DNA from: JAVBPA01 sp031549925
GTDB lineage: Bacteria; Bacillota; Clostridia; Oscillospirales; CAG-272
Length of the DNA stretch: 14,132 nucleotides
Assembly: GCA_031549925.1 (NCBI GenBank)
Contig: JAVBPA010000103.1
Location: forward strand, 1-14,132
Direction: 5' to 3'
Shown: positions 1 to 6,447 of the stretch, piece after piece
Layout of the letters: the number at the start of each line of letters is the position of its first letter
Numbering within the stretch: position 1 is the first letter of the stretch
The notes under the pieces: model-generated
Told to the model about the DNA's origin: nothing
The model's database searches: none
The model's input: the letters and a program-made list of their open reading frames with translations, nothing else
Translations under genes and position numbers: made by a program

Positions 1-993
1 GTTAAAGCCGTTATAGCCGAAGGTAAATCTGTTTTCGCATCAAACGGAATACTGTTATATCTTGACGAAATTCAATATTTCAATAAAAAGCAGCAGCAAT
101 CATTGCTTGAATATATAGAAGACGGAAGAATTACATTAATAGCTTCAACGATAGAAAATCCTTTTATGTATGTATATTCAGCTATTCTTTCGCGTTCCGC
201 TATATTTGAATTTAAAGCAGTTGCGGCAAAAGATATGCTTCGTGCTTTAAAACGCGCTTTTAATATATTAAAAGAAACAACCGGAGCGGATAAAACTGTA
301 TCCGACGAAATCCTTTTTTATGTTGCTTCATGTGCCGCGGGTGATGTAAGGCGTGCGATGAACCTGCTTGAAAATTCTTTTTTCACAAGCGGTGAAATTA
401 TAACAAAAGAAAATGTAAATTCGTTTACCCCAAAAATAATAGGGAACTTTGATCGCGGCGGAACTGTCCATTTCGATTTGTTATCGGCTCTTCAAAAGTC
501 TATTCGGGGTTCTGATCCTGACGCAGCTGTTTTTTATTTAGCCAAAATTCTCGAGGGCGGTGATTTAATCGGGGTATGCAGAAGATTGCAGGTTATCGCA
601 AGCGAAGATATCGGACTTGCGTATCCTATGGCTGCGGTAATCGTCCGTTCATGCGTAGAAAGTGCGTTTGATGTAGGTATGCCGGAAGCATCAATACCGC
701 TGTCTAACGCCGTCTTAATGCTTGCAACAACGCCGAAATCAAACAGTACAATATCGGCTTACTCAGCGGCTGTAAAAGTTATAAAAGAGGGCAGGGGACA
801 ATCACTTCCGGAACAGTTAAGACCGGTTTCAGGATATAATAATTATATATATCCTCATGATTATCCGAACCACTACACATATCAGCAATATTTACCGGAT
901 GATTTAAAAGAAGAACGTTTTTACAGTTATGGTGATAACAAAACAGAACAAGCGGCAAAAAATTATTGGGATATTGTAAAAGGAATTAAATGA
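1..993 (+). CDS. rarA: Replication-associated recombination protein A (RarA/MgsA), 3' part; start lies outside the window
   Basis: AAA+ ATPase acting at stalled replication forks, partnered in known bacteria with SSB and the clamp-loader pathway. The frame is open from base 1, so the first 330 visible residues lack the start and the Walker A loop; relative to the usual ~420-450 aa family length about 100 N-terminal residues are missing. Seen: Walker B LLYLDE at visible residues 18-23, followed by FNKKQQQSLLEYIEDG, the sensor-1 stretch ASTIENP and the arginine-finger-like LSRS. The C-terminal MgsA-type tetramerisation half has the family signatures SEDIGLAYP, ATTPKSNS and YIYPHDYPNHY. The segment after Walker B reads DEIQYFN, where most RarA proteins have DEIHRFN. 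The stop codon overlaps the next gene's ATG (ATGA). An internal TTG at 103 is in frame but is not the real start, because homology extends upstream of it. Confidence 0.93.
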   Translation, partial: VKAVIAEGKSVFASNGILLYLDEIQYFNKKQQQSLLEYIEDGRITLIASTIENPFMYVYSAILSRSAIFEFKAVAAKDMLRALKRAFNILKETTGADKTVSDEILFYVASCAAGDVRRAMNLLENSFFTSGEIITKENVNSFTPKIIGNFDRGGTVHFDLLSALQKSIRGSDPDAAVFYLAKILEGGDLIGVCRRLQVIASEDIGLAYPMAAVIVRSCVESAFDVGMPEASIPLSNAVLMLATTPKSNSTISAYSAAVKVIKEGRGQSLPEQLRPVSGYNNYIYPHDYPNHYTYQQYLPDDLKEERFYSYGDNKTEQAAKNYWDIVKGIK

Positions 994-1649
994 TAACATA
1001 CGAACAAATTAAAAATGATAAATCTGTAAACACATATATAAAAAAGGCTGATGAAGCTTTAATTGCGCTCGGTTATACGGAACACAGTTTCGCTCATGTG
1101 ACAAAAGTGGCAAATCAATCGGCTTGGATACTGGAAAAGCTTGGTTATTCGAATGAAATTTGTGAGCTTGCTAAAATTGCCGGTTATCTCCATGATATCG
1201 GAAATTTGATAAACCGCGTCGACCATGCTCAGAGCGGTGCGATAATGGCTTTCAGAATACTTGACCACATAGGAGCGACCGCCGAAGAAATAGCTATTAT
1301 CACAAGCGCGATAGGAAATCACGACGAATCAACAGCGGTAGCGGTTAATGAAGTAGCGGCGGCGTTGATTTTAGGGGATAAAACAGATGTAAGATCAAGC
1401 AGGGTACGAAATTCCGACGTACTTTCCTTTGATATCCATGACAGAGTAAACTATTCTGTTAAAAAATCTTCGATTGAAATTTTTGAGGATAAAAAAATAA
1501 TAGAATTGTATTTAGCTATCGATACGGAGTTTAGTTCGGTTATGGATTATTTTGAAATATTTATCGGACGCATGATTTTATGTCGTAAAGCAGCGGAAAA
1601 ATTAGGATTGAAATTTAAGTTGAACATCAACGGACAACAATTGCTTTGA
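990..1649 (+). CDS. HD-domain phosphohydrolase
   Basis: Predicted metal-dependent phosphohydrolase of the HD superfamily, 219 aa; the substrate cannot be told from sequence. The classical ligand set is visible: H36, the H68-D69 pair in GYLHDIGN, and D130 in LGDKTD. Two further histidines, H79 (DHAQSG) and H111 (GNHDES), sit where second-metal ligands occur in some HD families. No membrane segment or extra domain is seen; residues 131-219 look like a helical tail. The ATG at 990 overlaps the rarA stop by four bases, and AAAAGGA ends five bases before it, so translation is coupled to rarA. It is the last gene of this plus-strand unit and faces a hairpin at 1734-1775. The pairing with rarA could suggest nucleotide or DNA metabolism, but that is only context. 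The fold call is firm; the function is open. Confidence 0.85.
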   Translation: MITYEQIKNDKSVNTYIKKADEALIALGYTEHSFAHVTKVANQSAWILEKLGYSNEICELAKIAGYLHDIGNLINRVDHAQSGAIMAFRILDHIGATAEEIAIITSAIGNHDESTAVAVNEVAAALILGDKTDVRSSRVRNSDVLSFDIHDRVNYSVKKSSIEIFEDKKIIELYLAIDTEFSSVMDYFEIFIGRMILCRKAAEKLGLKFKLNINGQQLL

Positions 1650-1733
1650 TATCTATATAAAATCCGTTTAAAACAGTTAATTGAAAAACAATTTTTTTAT
1701 CTTTTTTATAAATTTGGTTTTGGTATAAATAAA

Positions 1734-1775
1734 CCCCGCATTTCAGAATCTGTAATTTTCATCTGATTTGCGGGG
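1734..1775. terminator. Bidirectional intrinsic terminator between the HD gene and groEL
   Basis: The 7-bp outer stem CCCCGCA (1734-1740) pairs with TGCGGGG (1769-1775). An inner TCAGA/TCTGA pairing extends it across a small internal mismatch. It is followed on the plus strand by TAATTTTTAT and on the minus strand by TTTATTTAT, so it can serve both the HD gene and groEL, which converge here. The rest of the 239-base gap is AT-rich and shows nothing else recognisable. Confidence 0.75.
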
Positions 1776-1888
1776 TAATTTTTATATAATAACAGCTATA
1801 AAAATATTGTTGTGGATATTAACTGATTATTTTAAAATTTATTTATAGTTTGTTAATTTAAATTTATACAGGGTATCGCTTTTCTATT

Positions 1889-3529
1889 TTAATACATTCC
1901 GCCCATTCCGCCGTCCATTCCGCCTGCGGGAGCTGCGGGAGCCGCTACGGGTTCTTTTTTATCAGCAACGAGAGATTCTGTTGTCAGTACGATAGAAGCG
2001 ATGGAAGCAGCGTTCTGGAGAGCAAAACGAGCAACCTTTGTCGGGTCAACAATACCGGAATCAACCATGTCGCAGAATTCTTCTTTTGCAGCGTTGAAAC
2101 CGTAGCCGATTTTACCGGATTTTTTAATTTCGTTTACTATAACTGATCCTTCAAAACCAGCATTTTCTGAAATCTGGCGAATTGGTTCTTCAAGAGCACG
2201 GAGAACAAGCTTAACACCTGTTTTTTCGTCTCCTTCAACTGTATCAATAATTTCAGCAACAGCATCAATAACGTTCATATAAGCAACGCCGCCGCCTGCT
2301 ACGATACCTTCTTCAACGGCTGCTTTTGTTGCGTTGAGAGCGTCTTCAATGCGGAGTTTTTTATCTTTCATTTCTGTTTCTGTTGCAGCGCCTACTTTTA
2401 TAACCGCAACACCGCCGGAAAGCTTTGCAAGTCTTTCTTGGAGTTTTTCACGGTCGAAATCTGAAGTAGTGGTTTCGATTGCTGTACGAATCTGGCTGAT
2501 TCTTCCTTTGATGTCGTCAGGATCGCCTTCTCCGCCTACGATTATTGTGTTTTCTTTATTAACTTTGATTTGACGTGCGCGTCCGAGCTGTGCAAGTGTT
2601 GTTTCTTTCAAATCAAGACCAAGTTCATCAGATATAACTTCTCCGCCCGTTAAAGCTGCGATGTCACGGAGCATTTCCTTGCGGCGGTCGCCGAATCCGG
2701 GAGCTTTTACAGCCACACATACGAATGTTCCGCGGAGTTTGTTTAATACAAGTGTTGTCAGAGCTTCGCCTTCAACATCTTCTGCAATTATAAGGAGTTT
2801 TTTTCCGGACTGAACGATTTGTTCGAGAAGGGGAAGAATTTCCTGAATGTTGGACAATTTCTTTTCGGTGATGAGTATTAAAGCATCATCGATAACAGCT
2901 TCCATTTTATCTGTATCTGTTGCCATATAGTGAGAAATATAACCGCGGTCAAACTGCATTCCCTCAACAACTTCGCAGTATGTGTCAGCAGATTTAGATT
3001 CCTCAACAGTTATAACGCCGTCAGCGGTAACTTTGTCCATAGCATCGGCAATTAATGTTCCGATTATTTCGTCTCCGGCTGAAATTGTTCCTACACGAGC
3101 TATATCAGCGCTTCCGTTAACTTTTTTAGAATTAGCCTGAAGAGCGTCAACAGCGCGGTCAACCGCTTTTTTGATACCCTTGCGTATAACCATAGGATTT
3201 GCGCCTGCTGTTACATTCTTCATGCCTTCGCGGATGAGAATCTGAGCAAGCAATGTAGCTGTTGTTGTCCCATCGCCTGCCGCGTCATTTGTTTTTGTGG
3301 CAACTTCTTTGATAAGCTGTGCGCCCATGTTTTCCATTGCGTTGTCAAGTTCGATTTCTTTTGCTATGGTAACACCGTCGTTTACTATCATCGGCGGTCC
3401 GTATTTTTTATCAAGAACAACATTACGGCCTTTGGGGCCAAGTGTTATTTTAACTGTATCAGCCAATTTATCAACGCCTCTGAGCAGAGCGTTGCGTGCT
3501 TCAATACCGTAAAGAATTTCTTTTGACAT
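1889..3529 (-). CDS. groEL: 60-kDa chaperonin GroEL
   Basis: Cytoplasmic ATP-driven chaperonin that folds proteins inside a double-ring cage capped by GroES. At 546 aa it has normal family length. Seen: ATP-site motifs KITLGPKGRNV (about residues 27-37), D51 in VNDGVTIAKE, GDGTTT at 85-90 and GGGVAY near residue 413. The DALNATKAAVEEG stretch carries the aspartate equivalent to the hydrolysis residue D398 of E. coli. The flexible tail has the typical Gly-Gly-Met repeats and ends in tyrosine. The ATG is preceded by GGGAGGG with about 10 bases spacing. It lies 21 bases downstream of groES and shares the CIRCE-controlled promoter at 3932-3960. Single-copy housekeeping appearance, no damage. Confidence 0.98.
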   Translation of the reverse strand: MSKEILYGIEARNALLRGVDKLADTVKITLGPKGRNVVLDKKYGPPMIVNDGVTIAKEIELDNAMENMGAQLIKEVATKTNDAAGDGTTTATLLAQILIREGMKNVTAGANPMVIRKGIKKAVDRAVDALQANSKKVNGSADIARVGTISAGDEIIGTLIADAMDKVTADGVITVEESKSADTYCEVVEGMQFDRGYISHYMATDTDKMEAVIDDALILITEKKLSNIQEILPLLEQIVQSGKKLLIIAEDVEGEALTTLVLNKLRGTFVCVAVKAPGFGDRRKEMLRDIAALTGGEVISDELGLDLKETTLAQLGRARQIKVNKENTIIVGGEGDPDDIKGRISQIRTAIETTTSDFDREKLQERLAKLSGGVAVIKVGAATETEMKDKKLRIEDALNATKAAVEEGIVAGGGVAYMNVIDAVAEIIDTVEGDEKTGVKLVLRALEEPIRQISENAGFEGSVIVNEIKKSGKIGYGFNAAKEEFCDMVDSGIVDPTKVARFALQNAASIASIVLTTESLVADKKEPVAAPAAPAGGMDGGMGGMY

Positions 3530-3550
3530 AATTAAATTACCCTCCCAAAA

Positions 3551-3835
3551 TTAATCAACGACAGCGAGGATATCGCCGACTTTGACTATAGTATATTCTA
3601 TATCACCGCATTTAACTTCCGTGCCTGAATATTTGCTTGTTATAACTTTATCGCCCGGCTTTACTGTCATAACGATTTCTTTTCCGTCAACCATTCCGCC
3701 CGGACCTACGGCTACTACTTCTGCTATCTGGGGTTTTTCTTTTGCGGTACCGGTCAATATAATGCCGCTTTTTGTGGTTTCTTCAGCTTCAACCATTTTA
3801 ATTACAACTCTATCAGCTAAAGGTTTAATATTCAT
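3551..3835 (-). CDS. groES: 10-kDa co-chaperonin GroES
   Basis: Seven-subunit lid of the GroEL folding chamber, 94 aa. Seen: N-terminal MNIKPLADRVVIK, mobile-loop region at about residues 17-34 (EETTKSGIILTG), roof-loop region around GPGG, and the terminal GDILAVVD. An open frame reaches further upstream to 3901, but the ATG at 3835 is chosen. It starts exactly where GroES homology begins and has a GGGAGGAAAG ribosome binding site; the longer form would begin inside the CIRCE operator region and near the transcription start. First gene of the groES-groEL operon, regulated by HrcA through CIRCE (hrcA is not in this window). Confidence 0.97.
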   Translation of the reverse strand: MNIKPLADRVVIKMVEAEETTKSGIILTGTAKEKPQIAEVVAVGPGGMVDGKEIVMTVKPGDKVITSKYSGTEVKCGDIEYTIVKVGDILAVVD

Positions 3836-3894
3836 TGTCTTTCCTCCCGATAATATATCAATAAGATATAAAATTATTTTTGATTTTGCTAGAC

Positions 3895-3921
3895 TTAGCA
3901 CTCAAATCATAAGAGTGCCAA
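3895..3921 (-). promoter_or_regulatory. CIRCE operator (HrcA binding site)
   Basis: Inverted repeat TTAGCACTC-N9-GAGTGCCAA on the plus strand, differing from the consensus TTAGCACTC-N9-GAGTGCTAA at one base. It lies about 10 bases downstream of the -10 box, so it covers the start region and would also sit at the 5' end of the groESL mRNA, the usual place for HrcA repression that is relieved on heat stress. Confidence 0.95.
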
Positions 3922-3931
3922 CAACATCATA

Positions 3932-3960
3932 ATTATATACATACAAAAAGGAAAAATCAA
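3932..3960 (-). promoter_or_regulatory. groESL promoter (sigma-A type)
   Basis: On the minus strand, -35 TTGATT (3955-3960) and -10 TATAAT (3932-3937) are separated by exactly 17 bases. The predicted start near 3925 is immediately upstream of or inside CIRCE. A GTTAAT/ATTAAC dyad (3971-3991) lies just upstream of the -35 with no known role. Confidence 0.85.
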
Positions 3961-4149
3961 GAGTTATTTCGTTAATTTACATATCATTAACAAATAAATA
4001 ACAATCTAATAGTTATTCTGCTAATCATAAAAATTAATTATAAAGATATATGTATTTAATCCATATAATAAAACATTATAAAATATTATTATAATAAATA
4101 AATGTTTGATTTTATAAAATTTATACATTGCTTCTTTAATATAGATTGT

Positions 4150-4203
4150 TTTATTTTCAATCGGAAATTTATTTTCAATTGAAAATTTATTTTCAAAGCT
4201 TGC
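4150..4203. repeat. Three-copy 18-bp-period repeat containing a 16-bp palindrome
   Basis: TTTATTTTCAA occurs at 4150-4160, 4168-4178 and 4186-4196, exactly 18 bases apart. The middle unit forms a perfect palindrome, ATTTTCAATTGAAAAT (4171-4186); the first unit forms a degenerate version (4153-4168, ATTTTCAATCGGAAAT). The array ends where the candidate -35 of the downstream plus-strand unit begins, so it may be a tandem operator for an unknown regulator. Chance is not excluded in such AT-rich DNA. Confidence 0.6.
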
Positions 4204-4227
4204 TATATCATAAAAATTAAATATAAT
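4200..4227 (+). promoter_or_regulatory. Candidate promoter for the 118-aa / radical SAM operon
   Basis: TTGCTA (4200-4205), a 16-base spacer, then TATAAT (4222-4227). A second TATAAT at 4249-4254 lacks a clear -35. In AT-rich DNA the -10 boxes alone are weak evidence, but the gene needs a start of transcription here and the position is suitable. Confidence 0.4.
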
Positions 4228-4283
4228 AATATTAACAAAAGAATTTTTTATAATATAAAATAAAATGAGGATATAATAATCTA

Positions 4284-4640
4284 ATGTTTAAATTCATATC
4301 GGTTTGGAAAAGCTGGATTATCGGAAAAAATGAAAATAAACCTGCCTTCAGGCGTCAGCTTGCACAAAAAATAAAAAACAAAGAATTAAAATATGTATCC
4401 GAAAGAATCGGGGATGATGATTTTGTTATAGGTAAAAGCGGAAAAATTGATATAAAAGGGAATGAACTGTGCGTTTTATCTCAAAATGATATAATATTCC
4501 GCGCTAAAATCGAAACTTTGATGATGAACGAATTATTAAGCCTTGAAGGTATTATATTAACCGGAAAAGATCTTGAAAACAATGAACGCGAAAGATGTAT
4601 TATCGCTTATTATACCTATTACAGGAAGATAGAAAATTGA
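4284..4640 (+). CDS. Conserved-looking protein of unknown function, 118 aa
   Basis: I do not recognise a named family. The protein is soluble-looking, with a basic N-terminal third (WKSWIIGKNENKPAFRRQLAQKIKNK) and no convincing signal peptide or membrane helix. Residues about 48-95 alternate short hydrophobic strands with turns, suggesting a small beta-rich domain. The C-terminus is ERCIIAYYTYYRKIEN. The ATG at 4284 has TGAGG about 13 bases upstream, a rather long spacing. Its stop overlaps the TTG at which the following radical SAM gene probably starts, so the two proteins are likely made in step. That coupling hints at a shared pathway or a partner role for the radical SAM enzyme, but this is inference from position only. 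Confidence 0.7.
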   Translation: MFKFISVWKSWIIGKNENKPAFRRQLAQKIKNKELKYVSERIGDDDFVIGKSGKIDIKGNELCVLSQNDIIFRAKIETLMMNELLSLEGIILTGKDLENNERERCIIAYYTYYRKIEN

Positions 4641-5512
4641 ATAATAAATGCAACAGTTGTCCCAGAATGTGTAATGTAAACCGTCCGGACGGTTTTTGTC
4701 TTTCGCCCGATAAAGCGGCAATTGCAAGAGCGGAACCGCATTATGGGGAAGAACCTTGTATATCGGGTATAAAGGGTTCCGGAACTATATTTTTTTACGG
4801 ATGCAACATGCGCTGCGTTTTTTGCCAGAACAGTATAATAAGCAGAGGATTCGGCGGCGTTATAAATAAAAAACTGTATGACAGCAACGAATTGAAAAAT
4901 ATAATGTACAATTTAGGCGAGAGAGGAGTTCATAATATAAATTTAGTAACACCTTCTCATTATATTGATATTATAACCGAAACTTTAGATAAAATTAATT
5001 TAAATATACCGATTATATGGAATAGCAGCGGTTATGACAATGTCATTCAATTAAAAAAATTGTATAAAAAAATTCAAATTTACATGCCGGATTTAAAATA
5101 TTCATCCGACGAATTTTCGATAAAATATTCAAAAGCCCCGAATTATACTGAAACAGCTCAAAATTCGATACTTGAAATGTACCGTCAATGCGGAAAATAT
5201 AAACTTGACAGCGAAGGTATTATGCAAAAAGGCTTGATAATCCGTCATCTTGTGCTGCCCGGTCTTCTTGAAAATACATATGGTGTTATCGATTGGCTTT
5301 ATGATAATTTGCCCAAAAACAGCTTTTTGTTTTCATTAATGGGGCAGTTTACGCCGTTAGCTGAAACATCGTCAAAAGCACTCGAATTGAATCGTACACT
5401 GACATACAATGAATATTATTCAGCGGTCGAATATATGAAACGGCGAGGTATAATAAACGGATATATACAAGAACCGGACAGTGCGGGAACAGATATGATC
5501 CCGGAATTTTAA
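4637..5512 (+). CDS. Radical SAM protein, PflX / pyruvate-formate-lyase-activase-related (COG1313 type)
   Basis: Predicted radical S-adenosylmethionine enzyme, 291 aa, cytoplasmic. The SAM-cluster motif is GCNMRCVFCQN with C56, C60 and C63 (CX3CX2C). The N-terminus carries four more cysteines, C5-X2-C8-X3-C12-X8-C21, as in this family and possibly holding a second Fe-S cluster. Further family signatures are ISGIKGSGTIFF, HNINLVTPSHY, IWNSSGYD, YMPDLKY, and RHLVLPG. The frame is open from an ATG at 4595, but the TTG at 4637 fits better: AGGAAG lies eight bases before it, it overlaps the upstream stop as TTGA, and family homology begins just after it. The biological substrate of this family is not known to me. 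The family resembles glycyl-radical activases, yet no glycyl-radical enzyme gene is present here, so an activase role is unproven. A terminator follows 40 bases downstream. Confidence 0.88.
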   Translation: MNNKCNSCPRMCNVNRPDGFCLSPDKAAIARAEPHYGEEPCISGIKGSGTIFFYGCNMRCVFCQNSIISRGFGGVINKKLYDSNELKNIMYNLGERGVHNINLVTPSHYIDIITETLDKINLNIPIIWNSSGYDNVIQLKKLYKKIQIYMPDLKYSSDEFSIKYSKAPNYTETAQNSILEMYRQCGKYKLDSEGIMQKGLIIRHLVLPGLLENTYGVIDWLYDNLPKNSFLFSLMGQFTPLAETSSKALELNRTLTYNEYYSAVEYMKRRGIINGYIQEPDSAGTDMIPEF

Positions 5513-5551
5513 AATTGTTTTTCATAATAAGAAATGTTTTTAAATAGAAAA

Positions 5552-5581
5552 AACGGCTGCATGTTCCAAAAAGCAGCCGTT
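5552..5581. terminator. Bidirectional intrinsic terminator
   Basis: A perfect 9-bp stem AACGGCTGC (5552-5560) / GCAGCCGTT (5573-5581) with a 12-base loop. On the minus strand the stem is followed by TTTTTTCTATTT, an excellent tail ending the alaS-side unit. On the plus strand TTCTTTTAT follows, adequate for the radical SAM unit. The two units converge here. Confidence 0.9.
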
Positions 5582-5618
5582 CTTTTATGAAATAGATACA
5601 GTTATATATAATGTTTTC

Positions 5619-6413
5619 CTAGCTTTGTTTTGCGATAATTGTCCTTACCTGACCGAGCTGAGCTTCTACACGTTCAAATTCATATTGTCCGCTGTGATGT
5701 TCAACACTGTATGTTCCGCTGTAGCCTGATGCGGCAAGAATCGGGATATATTTTTCCGCTGGAGAAATCCCATCTTCTTGAGGAATTAAACTGTCGGCTG
5801 GTATATGAGTATGCATTGCGTAAGGAAGAACAGCAGCCAAGCCTTCTTCTTTTTTGCCGTCAAAGAAGTTCCCGAAATGGAACAAATGACCGTAATAAGG
5901 ATTGTTTACAGCTTCGCGTACTTTTACTAAATATTCCGGAACACGGTCCCAACCCCAGTGGTTTTCAGGACCGATTTTTATTCCCAAATTAGCACAAATT
6001 GCACAATATTCCCTGTATGTACCCACAATATACTCGAAAGCTTCATCGGGCATTGTATAACCTTCGCTTCCGCCGAAATCGACTCGTATCGTGCGGGCAC
6101 CCAGTATTTCCGCTGCTTTTATATATTCCAGCATGTTTTTTTTGTTTGCGGTTCGTTTTTCCGGATCATTTTCCCAAAGATGCGGACCGTCAACGCATAA
6201 ATTCGCAAGACAAATACCGCGGTCGTCCATATTGCGGCGTATAGCTTTTAAAAATGTTTCATCAAGCGCAGGTAAAAAACCAGTCCATATATCGGCAAAA
6301 TCAACATTGTAACGGTATTTTATCGATTCGAGATAAGCAAAAACGTTCGTTCTGCCTTCCGATAAAGCTCCGTGAAACGAATATGAGGCTAATGATATAT
6401 TATATTTTTTCAT
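5619..6413 (-). CDS. Sugar phosphate isomerase/epimerase-like TIM-barrel protein
   Basis: Member of the xylose-isomerase-like / AP-endonuclease-2 TIM-barrel superfamily, 264 aa, normal length, cytoplasmic. These enzymes use a divalent metal held by Glu, Asp and His at the barrel mouth to isomerise or epimerise sugars or sugar acids. Candidate ligands are E150 (IGPENHWG), H176 or H179 (GHLFHFGN), H201 or H203 (HTHIP), and E238 in SVEHHSG. The substrate cannot be assigned. The ATG at 6413 is preceded by AAGGATGG at about 10-12 bases. It lies 34 bases after alaS and is the last gene before the terminator at 5552-5581, so it is probably read as the tail of that operon. No functional link to AlaRS is obvious. 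Confidence 0.82.
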   Translation of the reverse strand: MKKYNISLASYSFHGALSEGRTNVFAYLESIKYRYNVDFADIWTGFLPALDETFLKAIRRNMDDRGICLANLCVDGPHLWENDPEKRTANKKNMLEYIKAAEILGARTIRVDFGGSEGYTMPDEAFEYIVGTYREYCAICANLGIKIGPENHWGWDRVPEYLVKVREAVNNPYYGHLFHFGNFFDGKKEEGLAAVLPYAMHTHIPADSLIPQEDGISPAEKYIPILAASGYSGTYSVEHHSGQYEFERVEAQLGQVRTIIAKQS

Positions 6414-6447
6414 GAATCAATTACCATCCTTAATTTGATAACATAAA

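Larger units (their letters stand above)
3961..4283. other. AT-rich gene-free region between divergent groESL and the 118-aa gene
   Basis: About 320 bases with very few G or C bases and no credible coding frame. It lies between divergent transcription units, so it carries upstream promoter DNA for both. Recognisable content is the 18-bp-period repeat at 4150-4203 and two candidate plus-strand -10 boxes (4222-4227 and 4249-4254). Nothing resembling an RNA gene or riboswitch was seen. Confidence 0.7.

Noticed and set aside
3836..3901. Upstream extension of groES (22 extra codons)
   Set aside because: It would start in the CIRCE operator region, lacks GroES homology, and a strong ribosome binding site sits before the ATG at 3835.
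3582..3932. Plus-strand open frame of 116 codons opposite groES
   Set aside because: Antisense shadow of groES running into its own promoter; no independent coding evidence.
3961..4283. CRISPR array or phage attachment site from the repeats in the AT-rich gap
   Set aside because: Repeat units are 11 bases with 7-base gaps, far too short for CRISPR, and there is no adjacent tRNA, integrase or cas gene.
4595..4636. Longer radical SAM start at ATG 4595
   Set aside because: No ribosome binding site, 46 bases of overlap with the upstream gene, and no family similarity in the added residues; TTG 4637 is better supported.
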